Shown one piece after another: positions 51,401-58,855 of a stretch of DNA of 64,000 nt (positions are counted from its first letter, which is position 1; each line of letters starts with the position of its first letter). This stretch comes from Verrucomicrobiota bacterium (lineage in GTDB: Bacteria > Verrucomicrobiota > Verrucomicrobiia > Limisphaerales > UBA1319), in NCBI GenBank assembly GCA_022709905.1, contig JAKLHY010000030.1, positions 25,294-89,293 on the forward strand. Reading direction: 5' to 3'. The position numbers and the translations under genes are program-made. The notes beneath the pieces were generated by a model, which was not told where the DNA came from, did not search any database, and was given only the letters and a program-made list of their open reading frames with translations.

Positions 51401-51810
51401 AAGGCCTTGCCATGCCCCGGGAAGAGGACGAGTTTCACTTGTCCTACTACAATACAATGACCACCTGGATTCATATCGACCATCTGCTCCAGGTGTTCGG
51501 CCTCACCCGCTCCGATCTGCAGCAGCCGGAGCGCGTCGCAACCGCCTTGCGCGCCCTCGCAGTCCGTCTACCCACTTACGTCACCCTCAAAGAGGTCAAG
51601 AAACGATGGGGACACGGTCAGGAAGACGTCTTTCCCGTGGCCCAGTTCGAAAAACTCTGGAGTGATATGACCGCCTTGCCGGAAGTGAAATCGCGATTCC
51701 TGGTTGTTTCCAGAAACCGCGGTCAGCAACTCAAGGAACAGGCCCAACTCGATGGCTGGCTCCGAGATGGCTCAGCCGATTATGTCACTTCGTTGTGCGA
51801 GTTTCCTTGA
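48472..51810 (+). CDS. Fusion of fucokinase-like GHMP kinase and UDP-sugar pyrophosphorylase-like domains
   Basis: The 1112-residue cytoplasmic protein has a helical N-terminus (1-170) with no recognised fold. Residues about 178-570 resemble the GHMP kinase part of plant FKGP/fucokinase: RTPVRMDLTHSAWSDIFFLG (substrate loop), GLEVVSNVNNIPKGSRLAVS at the P-loop, LGGSGGGWQDSGGVWPGIKL and FWMLGGMSGGGMGFIFEP. The usual P-loop PxGSGLGTSS reads PKGSRLAVST, so ATP binding may be altered. Residues about 735-1080 resemble UDPGP pyrophosphorylases: VVSLAAGAGSRW, then LLHNIDTVGTDAAPLMLGAH and SYYNTMTTWIHID. The order (kinase first, pyrophosphorylase second) is the reverse of FKGP. It follows a GalU-like gene by 27 bp and its 3' end overlaps the convergent DUF6807 gene by 26 bp. 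Substrate is inferred to be a deoxy- or neutral sugar. Confidence 0.75.
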   Translation: MSSALTSIITASDPNHRNQCLDTYCSAASLEQLLEECQALEKFRHQSENLYERVRALFFLYAIHRFHLSSKAGLSQQGRIPFSGYTHLLQRRFTEAIGVFLRLQSTEGPSDALSSALAAAYYRLGIQTLADQVRRSVRSARGNQWMFRMGHPADHPLRLRPELLNRNPNDLTYPVLRERTPVRMDLTHSAWSDIFFLGMDFPEGARVLNISIDLGIHGRDTVPGPPVEAFFRVIDEPLLRLTSVDLGASADIIKLDEVFDFARDYLGLLKAALIAAGIIPPGVEGSGQKLADLLAQLVGPGLGLEVVSNVNNIPKGSRLAVSTSLLACLISVCMRATGQTCSLTGSLNEGERRIVAARAILGEWLGGSGGGWQDSGGVWPGIKLIQGVTAHEGDPEFGISRGCLLPSHQILDSDYVSPGMRQKLQESLVLVHGGMAQNVGPILEMVTEKYLLRSSAEWHGRREAMRILDDVLFALKQEDVRQLGRVTTRNFRGPIQAIIPWASNEFTETVIERVEKEFGPDFWGFWMLGGMSGGGMGFIFEPSRRTEAQKKVQAILSQAKRERESALPFAMEPVVYDFAINERGTSAECLTGTDALLPPGYYALLAPSLIRMDQQRLPAARRAELDVFAEACRNQPALRGMVQALFDRLLPRFKVETTKGNTLEDLLQTHGFDPIEHEQIRTDLIHGRIGLAQNRLPATTQIEDVHPTDIIDLREHGLAPDMQLEFERLGLEALRAGGVAVVSLAAGAGSRWTQGAGVVKALHPFCKLAGKHRTFLEVHLAKSRRIGSQCGTGLPHLVTTSYLTHEPVAECLARHNHYNYPEPVLLSPGRTVGLRLIPTLRDLQFAWQEMPQQLLDDQAQKVRDSLRAALMDWARQHGEGADYRDNLPTQCLHPVGHWYEVPNLFRNGVLARLLRERPQLKHLLLHNIDTVGTDAAPLMLGAHIHADACLSFEVISRRLEDRGGGLARVNGQVRLVEGLAMPREEDEFHLSYYNTMTTWIHIDHLLQVFGLTRSDLQQPERVATALRALAVRLPTYVTLKEVKKRWGHGQEDVFPVAQFEKLWSDMTALPEVKSRFLVVSRNRGQQLKEQAQLDGWLRDGSADYVTSLCEFP

Positions 51811-52768
51811 GCCAGTCCCGATAAAAACCCTCCAAACGCTGCAACCCTGTATCCCCCGCGCATGCGAGCACCCGGTATCGCAGGCTCACGGACCTGCCCC
51901 CAGCCAACTCCCACGGACGCTCTATGAAATTGAAGGGTGTGGGCGATACAAAACCATAATCCCTCGTGAACCAGGGGCAGGGCGACCACGGATTATCCGC
52001 ATGGTCCATCAAGACCACCGACTCCGCCGGACCATGGGACGACGCCAATTGTCCCCTCGTCAATACGCACCATCGCGAGCGGACGCCAAAGGTCGCTTTC
52101 TCACCACTCAATCCCTCGGCATTCATCAGATGCCCCTCCTCCACCGGAGCCAGGTCTGGCGCCGATCGCAGGGCGAACAATGAATGATTGGTTTTCTCAA
52201 TTCGCACGTCTTGCACCGCCGTCCACTCGATATGCCAATCCACACACCAGACATCGTCTCCCGCTCTCTTGAGCCGTATCCAGCGCTGGTCCTGCATGAC
52301 TAACGGCCCCCCTGGCCGGCGCCACTCGCATCGATCGGTCATCTCGACAAGATCTCCCTCGGTCTTGACCAGCTGGAGATTCGTGGAAAGGATCTGGCCT
52401 TTCTCAATTCCCTCCTGCCAAAAATTGTGCCCATTGACCCGATCACAGGCGAACCACAAGGAACGATGATGGGGCCACGGAAGCGCCGTTTCGGCCGTCA
52501 CAGACCGACCGGTGACCGGCCCAGCCAATGGATACATGTAAGGATACTTCTGGCTCGCGTGCGCCCGGTAACTCGCCACAAGACGGTTGTTCCACCGCAC
52601 CCAGATCTGCGGGCCGTCCTGATACGCCGTCAATCCCCCCAACGGGGATTCCGCCCCCCCTCCCGCCCCTGCGCCAAATGCCTTCCGTCTTCCCAGGGCC
52701 AAAGCTCCTAACGCCCCCAATCCAGTCCTTAAAAAAAATCGACGGGAGCAAAATCGGGTATTCTTCAT
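51785..52768 (-). CDS. Tat-exported DUF6807 (PmoA-like) protein
   Basis: The 327-residue protein begins with a twin-arginine signal (SRRFFLRTGLGALGALALG). The mature part has GLTAYQDGPQIWVRWNNRLV, YPYMYPLAGPVTGRSVTAET, LPWPHHRSLWFACDRVNGHN and the C-terminal NPWSPCPWFTRDYGFVSPTP, all features of the DUF6807 family of secreted beta-sandwich proteins common in Planctomycetota and Verrucomicrobiota. Its activity is unknown; family members are annotated as methane-oxygenase PmoA-like without support. The stop codon overlaps the end of the fusion gene by 26 bases. Confidence 0.85.
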   Translation of the reverse strand: MKNTRFCSRRFFLRTGLGALGALALGRRKAFGAGAGGGAESPLGGLTAYQDGPQIWVRWNNRLVASYRAHASQKYPYMYPLAGPVTGRSVTAETALPWPHHRSLWFACDRVNGHNFWQEGIEKGQILSTNLQLVKTEGDLVEMTDRCEWRRPGGPLVMQDQRWIRLKRAGDDVWCVDWHIEWTAVQDVRIEKTNHSLFALRSAPDLAPVEEGHLMNAEGLSGEKATFGVRSRWCVLTRGQLASSHGPAESVVLMDHADNPWSPCPWFTRDYGFVSPTPFNFIERPWELAGGRSVSLRYRVLACAGDTGLQRLEGFYRDWLKETRTTK

Positions 52769-52844
52769 GAGGCCGAATCCTGCCTCATCGCTCCCAATTT
52801 GTCCACCCGCTTCAGCCGCCTCTGAACCTCAAATCAAACGACTT

Positions 52845-53098
52845 AACCGCGAATCGAAACCAATTAACGCGAATCATGGCAGGCCAAATACAAAGAAGCT
52901 GAAGGATTGGGAAAATCGATGGAATGCTTAGAACCTCACGACAACCAGCGCTATGGGATAAATTTGGGATCCACCCCGTCGAGTGACTCTCTCTCCGGAG
53001 CCGGGAAAGATCGGCGCGCGGAATTCATTCCGAAGAGCGATTCGGCCGACAGGCGACCTCCGCTGCCATTCGCGTCTATTGGCGTTCATTCGCGGTTA
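52845..53098. repeat. Imperfect inverted repeat with 36-39-bp arms in a gap between genes
   Basis: The arm at 52845-52883 (TAACCGCGAATCGAAACCAA and following) pairs imperfectly with 53063-53098 (…TTGGCGTTCATTCGCGGTTA). The enclosed 180 bases carry no gene. Together with the dispersed repeat at 53081 it looks like a palindromic repeat element or fossil insertion. This is most of the 593-bp gap before the DUF1080 gene. Confidence 0.55.
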
Positions 53099-53132
53099 GA
53101 TTTTTCGGAGCATCCTATGTGCGGTTTTTGAC
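53081..53132 (+). repeat. Dispersed repeat copy 2
   Basis: GGCGTTCATTCGCGGTTAGA and the next 30 bases correspond to 47395-47446. It overlaps the right arm of the inverted repeat. The two copies are about 5.7 kb apart and in the same orientation. Confidence 0.6.
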
Positions 53133-53361
53133 CACCCGGCCATTCCTGAAATTTGGAGCCTTATGATGCCCGGCAAAACAGCATCAGAACCGCCCGCCCT
53201 CGCCCTCCCTCCCGTCTTGGCGCTGATCTAAACGGCGTCCCACCATAAAATCAGATGGACGTTTTCTCTCCGGACCTTATGATGAATCTCCTGATCAGCA
53301 GCAGCCGAGGCGCCCGCGCCGGCGGGATCGCAGAACGTTGCTGGCAGGCGCGCCACAGTAA

Positions 53362-54849
53362 ATGCATATGCTTATGCTTCAGCTCAACAAGTTCTTCTCG
53401 CTCGTCGGTTTGTGCGGAGTTCTGGCCTGTTTGAACCAGGCCATTGCCGCCGAGGATTCCCCGTGGATACCTCTCTTCGACGGGCAATCCCTCCAGAACT
53501 GGAAGGCCAGCGAGAATCCCCAAACGTTCCGAGTGGTTGATGGCGCCATCATCGCCCACGGTCCTCGGGCCCACTTGTTCTACATCGGGGATCCAAATCA
53601 CTCGGCGGATTTCAAGAACTTCGAGTTCGAAGCCGAAGTCCTGTCCAAACCGGGAGCAAACTCGGGCATTTTCTTCCATACCGCATTTCAGAACAAGGGC
53701 TGGCCGGAACAAGGCTTCGAGGTCCAAATCAACAATTCCCAGCCGGAACATGACGGTTATCTGGAAATGAAAAAAACCGGTAGCCTGTATGGCGTCCGCA
53801 ACATCTACAAACCGATGGCGCCCGACAACCAATGGTTCACTCTCCAGATCTCAGTCCGCAATCAAAGGATCCAAGTCCGCCTCAACAACGCTCTGCTGGT
53901 GGATTATGTCGAACCCCCAATGCAAGGTGCAGGCCGTAGCCAGCGCCTTTCCTCCGGCACCTTCGCCCTCCAAGGACACGATCCCGAGAGCCAGGTGCGG
54001 TTCCGCAATCTCCGCGTCAAACGCCTGCCGGATGACCTGGACGATTCCGCTCAGCCAGCGCCTTTTGATGACGTCGCCCGTGACCTCCTCAAATTGGGCG
54101 GCGATAACTTTCCCCTGATCGATTTTCACACACACGTCAAAGGGGGCCTGACCCTGGAAGAAACCCTTGACCATATGCGCCTCACCGGCATCAATCACGG
54201 CATCGCCGTGAATGGCGGCGTCGGCTTTCCCATCACCAACAACGCGGGCATCGAGGCGTTTCGCCAATCCATGCTGGGCGCGCCCTGTTACATCGCCTTG
54301 CAGGCCGAAGGCCGCGAATGGCCCAGCCTCTTCTCCCGCGAGGCCATCGCCAAGTTCGACTACGTGTTTACCGATGCCATGACGATTTCCGATCACCGGG
54401 GCCAACGCACCCGCCTCTGGATCCCGGAGGAAGTTATCATTCCCGACAAACAGATATTCATGGACCATCTCGTGTCGAACATCGTCCAGATTCTCGATAC
54501 AGAACCGATCGACATCTATGTCAATCCAACCTATCTGCCGGAAGTCATCGCCGCCGAGTACCACGCCCTTTGGACCCCTGAACGCATGGACCGAGTCATC
54601 GCGGCCGCGGTCCGCAATGGTGTGGCCGTCGAAATCAACAGCCGCTTTAGAATCCCAAGCGCCGCCTTCATCAAACGCGCCAAAGCCGCCAACGTCAAAT
54701 TCACCCTGGGCACCAATAACGCCGACCGCGATCTCGGCCGGCTCGAATACTCGCTCCAAATGATCCGGGAATGCGGCCTGACCTGGAAAGACATGTGGAT
54801 GCCCAAACCGGACGGCCAAAAACCCGTCCAGGCAAGACGCATCCCGTAG
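53362..54849 (+). CDS. DUF1080 (3-keto-disaccharide hydrolase-like) and metal-dependent hydrolase fusion
   Basis: The 495-residue protein has a signal peptide (to about residue 30, ending NQAIAAEDSP). Residues 33-225 form a DUF1080 concanavalin-like domain: WIPLFDGQSLQNWKASENP, GANSGIFFHTAFQNKGWPE and SSGTFALQGHDPESQVRFR. From about residue 245 an amidohydrolase/PHP-like domain follows, with metal-binding DFHTHVKGGLTLEETLDHM, ITNNAGIEAFR, YVNPTYLPEVIAAE and VEINSRFRIPS. Each domain is familiar, but the combination is less so. A periplasmic role in sugar or lactone processing is inferred. The beta-helix gene follows after 49 bp. Confidence 0.8.
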   Translation: MHMLMLQLNKFFSLVGLCGVLACLNQAIAAEDSPWIPLFDGQSLQNWKASENPQTFRVVDGAIIAHGPRAHLFYIGDPNHSADFKNFEFEAEVLSKPGANSGIFFHTAFQNKGWPEQGFEVQINNSQPEHDGYLEMKKTGSLYGVRNIYKPMAPDNQWFTLQISVRNQRIQVRLNNALLVDYVEPPMQGAGRSQRLSSGTFALQGHDPESQVRFRNLRVKRLPDDLDDSAQPAPFDDVARDLLKLGGDNFPLIDFHTHVKGGLTLEETLDHMRLTGINHGIAVNGGVGFPITNNAGIEAFRQSMLGAPCYIALQAEGREWPSLFSREAIAKFDYVFTDAMTISDHRGQRTRLWIPEEVIIPDKQIFMDHLVSNIVQILDTEPIDIYVNPTYLPEVIAAEYHALWTPERMDRVIAAAVRNGVAVEINSRFRIPSAAFIKRAKAANVKFTLGTNNADRDLGRLEYSLQMIRECGLTWKDMWMPKPDGQKPVQARRIP

Positions 54850-54898
54850 TCCAACCCTGACCTCCTTAACCCGTCTCGCCGAAAAAAACGAATCGAAC

Positions 54899-57589
54899 AT
54901 GAATCTCAACCGGCCCCTAACGTTGAGAGCGTTGTTGCTCGCACTCCTGCCGGCGACGACAATCCTCGCCGCCGAGTTTTTTGTGGTTCCCACAGGCTCT
55001 GATGCGAATCCCGGCACCCGCGCCCAGCCGTTCGCCAGCGTTCACCGAGCTCAGCAAGCCGCGCGGTCCCAACGCGCCGCTCATCCCAACCAAGGCGTCA
55101 CGATCACGTTGCTCGGCGGTTTCCATCAACTCGATCAGCCCCTGGTGTTCACCCCCGCCGACTCGGGAGCTTCCGCGGATCAACCCGTTCGTTACCGGGC
55201 CGATGCGGGGGCCGAAGTGATCCTCAGCGGAGGACGGCGCTTGACCCAGTGGCAACCCGATCCGCAACGTCCCGGCCTGTGGAAATCCAAAGTCGCTTCC
55301 CTCAAAGCTGGCGATCCCAATCCTTGGCGGTTTCAGCAACTCTGGGTCAACGGACAACGCGCCGTCCGCGCCCGTACGCCTGACGACCGGGAGTTTCACC
55401 TGCTGCTTGGGGTTGCCGAATCCACCGAAACCAATAATGGCGCCATCCTCACCCGGCATATCTTCACGGCCCGCCCCCAAACCCTCGCTGTTCTGCGCGG
55501 CTTGGATGATGCCTCTCTGCGCGATGTCCAAGTGGTCGTCTATCACAAATGGGACACCACCCGCGAACCCCTGATCGCGGCCTCGCCCGATCAAGGCACG
55601 TTCACCACCACCGGCGCCCGAATGCAGAGCTGGAACCCGATGTCCCGCGACTGCTTGTTTTACCTCGAAAACACCGCCTCCGCCCTCGACGCCCCGGGCG
55701 AATGGTTTCTCGATTGCGATGGCTGGCTTTATTACCGCCCTCGCCCTGGTGAGGACATGGCCCAAGCCGAAGTCGTGGCGCCGGCGCTCGAACAATTCGT
55801 TTCCATTCAAGGCCAGGCGGAACATCCCGACACCTGGGTGCGCCACCTGCAATTCGATGGACTCCGCTTCCAGCATGCCGAGTTCAGAATTCCCCAGGCC
55901 GGCCTTCCAGCCCGCCAGGCCGCCATGAACGTCGACGCCACTGCCATCCAGGTCGATGCCGCCCGCAATATCCAATTCACCCATTGCGCCGTCGAACACA
56001 TCGGAACAACGGCATTCTGGTTCCGCCATGCCTGTCGCGACTGCCGCGTCGAACACACTCGCATGTTCGACCTCGGCATCGGCGGCGTGCGAATTGGAGA
56101 GGATCGGATCACACCCGAACCGGTCCGCACCGGTCACATCACGATCGACAACTGCATCATTCAAAGGGGCGGACGCATCATGCCGCACACCGTTGCCGTC
56201 TGGATCGGCCACAGTGCGGACAACACCGTCACTCACTGTGACATTGGCGATTTCTTCTACACCGCAGTCTCGGTCGGCTGGCGCTGGGGGTACGCGGAAA
56301 GCGCCGCCAAACGCAATTCCATCGAGTATAATCATCTCCACCACCTCGGCTACCGCATCCTGAGCGACATGGGCGGCGTCTATACCCTGGGACCGTCCGA
56401 AGGAACTCGCGTCTGCAATAATGTCATCCATGACGTCTATTCCACCCGCTATGGCGGTTGGGGATTGTATCCCGACGAAGGCAGCACCGGGATTCTCTTT
56501 GAAAACAACCTCGTTTACCGCGTCCGTGATGGGTGCATGCATCAGCACTACGGCAAGGAAAACATCTTCCGGAACAACATCCTCGCCTTCAGCGAAGAGG
56601 GCCAGATCGCTGTCACCCGCGCGGAACCGCATCTTTCGTTTACCTTCGAACACAATCTCGTTTACTGGGATGATGGACATCTGCTCGGTTATGGGGGCTG
56701 GCAAAACGGCGTCAAGGTGCTGCTCCGAAATAACCTCTACTGGCGAGCCGGGGGCAAACCCTTCGATTTCGGAGGCAAAACCTTCGATGAGTGGCGCGCC
56801 TCCGGCCACGACGAGGGCTCGATCGTCGCCAATCCTTTGTTTGCCGATCCTGAACACCACGACTTTCGTCTCCTCCCGGGATCGCCAGCCGAAAAGATCG
56901 GATTCAAACCGTTCGATTATACCTTGGCCGGTGTCCGCGGTGATCCGGCATGGAAAACACTGGCAAGCTCCCTCGTGTGCCCCGCTCCCTATCAAGTCCC
57001 TCCAGCCGAACCAGTCGATATCCAGGACGATTTCGAGTCTCCCAACGCATTGCCTTTGCTGAGTTTGGCTTCCCTCCACCAGGAAGGCCGCAATGACCTC
57101 ATCACGGTGACGGATTCCCTCGCCGCAAACGGAAAACGTTGTCTCAAAGTCCAGGATTCGCCGGGCCTTAAGGCGGGCTATAATCCGCACTTCTACTGGG
57201 ATCCCCAATACCGGCAGGGCCAAGCTGTCCTGGCCTATCAGATCCGTCTTGAACCGGGCGCAAACGCGCAATGCGAATGGCGCGACAACTCCAGCCCCTA
57301 TCACACCGGGCCCGGCGTTCAGTTTCATGACCACGCCATATTTGCGCGGGGAAGAAAACTAACCGAGGTTCCCAATCATGCCTGGATTGGCATCGAAATG
57401 CAGGCCACTCTGGGCAAAACAAACGGCCATTGGGAGTTGACCATCACCCTGCCCGACGGCAACCAGCGGCGATTCCCCGATCTCGCCTGCGACCCAAATT
57501 GGAAAGAAGCACGTTGGGTCGGTTTCATCTCCGCCTCATCCAACCACGCTCTGTTTTACCTGGATGACGTCCAAATGCGGAACCGCTAA
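54899..57589 (+). CDS. Secreted right-handed beta-helix protein
   Basis: The 896-residue protein has a signal peptide (ALLLALLPATTILAAEFFVV). The N-terminal part begins PTGSDANPGTRAQPFASVHR, the standard opening of pectate-lyase-like beta helices, and a long parallel beta-helix with PbH1-type turns follows (for example NIQFTHCAVEHIGTTAFWFR, NCIIQRGGRIMPHTVAVWIG). The last third (about 700-896) looks like a beta-sandwich carbohydrate-binding or LamG-like module. Carbohydrate cleavage or binding is inferred; catalytic residues were not identified. It lies between the DUF1080 fusion and a mutarotase-like gene, all on the same strand. Confidence 0.85.
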   Translation: MNLNRPLTLRALLLALLPATTILAAEFFVVPTGSDANPGTRAQPFASVHRAQQAARSQRAAHPNQGVTITLLGGFHQLDQPLVFTPADSGASADQPVRYRADAGAEVILSGGRRLTQWQPDPQRPGLWKSKVASLKAGDPNPWRFQQLWVNGQRAVRARTPDDREFHLLLGVAESTETNNGAILTRHIFTARPQTLAVLRGLDDASLRDVQVVVYHKWDTTREPLIAASPDQGTFTTTGARMQSWNPMSRDCLFYLENTASALDAPGEWFLDCDGWLYYRPRPGEDMAQAEVVAPALEQFVSIQGQAEHPDTWVRHLQFDGLRFQHAEFRIPQAGLPARQAAMNVDATAIQVDAARNIQFTHCAVEHIGTTAFWFRHACRDCRVEHTRMFDLGIGGVRIGEDRITPEPVRTGHITIDNCIIQRGGRIMPHTVAVWIGHSADNTVTHCDIGDFFYTAVSVGWRWGYAESAAKRNSIEYNHLHHLGYRILSDMGGVYTLGPSEGTRVCNNVIHDVYSTRYGGWGLYPDEGSTGILFENNLVYRVRDGCMHQHYGKENIFRNNILAFSEEGQIAVTRAEPHLSFTFEHNLVYWDDGHLLGYGGWQNGVKVLLRNNLYWRAGGKPFDFGGKTFDEWRASGHDEGSIVANPLFADPEHHDFRLLPGSPAEKIGFKPFDYTLAGVRGDPAWKTLASSLVCPAPYQVPPAEPVDIQDDFESPNALPLLSLASLHQEGRNDLITVTDSLAANGKRCLKVQDSPGLKAGYNPHFYWDPQYRQGQAVLAYQIRLEPGANAQCEWRDNSSPYHTGPGVQFHDHAIFARGRKLTEVPNHAWIGIEMQATLGKTNGHWELTITLPDGNQRRFPDLACDPNWKEARWVGFISASSNHALFYLDDVQMRNR

Positions 57590-57683
57590 ATGGAGTTGGC
57601 TCGATTACGATCCTCTCCTGGAACAGTCTTGCCAGCGCGGTTTTTCTGGCTGAGAACCCGCCGGGACCGCTTCGAAAGGAACT

Positions 57684-58655
57684 ATGATGCTAAAAATCGG
57701 TCTATTCCTGTTATTCATTCCCGCGGCTGCAATGGCCGCCGGATTTCCTGAAGCCGAAATCTCCAACGGAATCGTTCGCGCCCGACTCCACCTGCCGGTT
57801 CCCGGCACGGGATTCTACCAGGGAACTCGTTTTGACTGGTCAGGAGCCGTGTCCAGTCTCCAATACAAGGGGCATGAGTTTTTTGGTCAGTGGTTTGAAC
57901 GTTATGATCCCAAAATCCACGACGCCATCACCGGTCCCGTGGAGGAATTCCTTACACGCGGCTCCGGTCTCGGTTACACCGAAGCCAAACCGGGCGGGAC
58001 TTTCCTCCGGATAGGGGTCGGGACCGTGCGCAAACCTCACGAACCAGCCTATCAACGGTTCCATACTTACGATATCGTCGACCACGGGAAATGGTCGACT
58101 CGGAAAGGCACCAACTGGATCGAGTTCGTCCACGAGCTGAAGGATCCTTCGGGTTACGCCTATGTCTACGCTAAAACGCTTCGCCTGGTTCAAAACCAAC
58201 CCGTGCTGGTTCTCGAACATACGCTCCAAAATACAGGACAGAAATCCATCGAGACCGACCAGTATAATCATAACTTCTTCATGATCGACCGTCAGCCCGT
58301 CGGCCCGGGTTGCGTTGTCATATTTCCCTTCGAGGTCCACGCCCAACGGGATCTTCAAGGTCTGGCCAAGGTCGCCGACCGAAAGCTTGAGTTTTTGAAG
58401 GAACTGGAACCGGGGAAAAGTGTTTTCACAGAGCTGGGGGGATTCGGCTCCAGCCCCAAAGACTATGACTTCAGGATCGAAAATCGCCAGGCGGGAGCTG
58501 GCGTTCGGATCAAAGGAGATCAGCCGATCGTAAACCTGTTTTTCTGGAGCATCCGGACCACCCTCTGCCCCGAACCCTACATCCGCATCAAAGTCGACCC
58601 GGGCCAGTCCGCGAACTGGAAAATCGACTATCAGTTCTACAGCCTGCCCAATTGA
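57684..58655 (+). CDS. Secreted mutarotase-like beta-sandwich protein
   Basis: The 323-residue protein has a signal peptide (MMLKIGLFLLFIPAAAMAAG). The mature part opens with EISNGIVRARLHLPVPGTGF and TRFDWSGAVSSLQYKGHEFF, followed by YNHNFFMIDRQPVGPGCVV, a pattern of galactose-mutarotase-like folds present in conserved hypothetical proteins of Acidobacteriota and Verrucomicrobiota. Catalytic His/Glu pairs of true aldose epimerases were not seen. It probably belongs with the preceding secreted proteins as a carbohydrate-processing group. Confidence 0.6.
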   Translation: MMLKIGLFLLFIPAAAMAAGFPEAEISNGIVRARLHLPVPGTGFYQGTRFDWSGAVSSLQYKGHEFFGQWFERYDPKIHDAITGPVEEFLTRGSGLGYTEAKPGGTFLRIGVGTVRKPHEPAYQRFHTYDIVDHGKWSTRKGTNWIEFVHELKDPSGYAYVYAKTLRLVQNQPVLVLEHTLQNTGQKSIETDQYNHNFFMIDRQPVGPGCVVIFPFEVHAQRDLQGLAKVADRKLEFLKELEPGKSVFTELGGFGSSPKDYDFRIENRQAGAGVRIKGDQPIVNLFFWSIRTTLCPEPYIRIKVDPGQSANWKIDYQFYSLPN

Positions 58656-58855
58656 CGCACCGAAAGCGCCCCGCACCGCCCGTTCCAAACCGCCTGTGTG
58701 AATCGCAGAAAAGGTATCCGGGCCCCCTGGCCGGGAGGGCCTCGCACCGCTTCCCGCAAGTGAATTTTGCATGCTTGCAATCCGACAAAACTCCCTTCAT
58801 TCTCGCTCCAAGTCTGCCATCGCCCGCGATAACCGGGTGTAGAAAACACGAAGCA

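Noticed and set aside
52841..53132. Possible CRISPR-like repeats
   Set aside because: Only two copies of an imperfect sequence in inverted or distant arrangement, without regular spacers.
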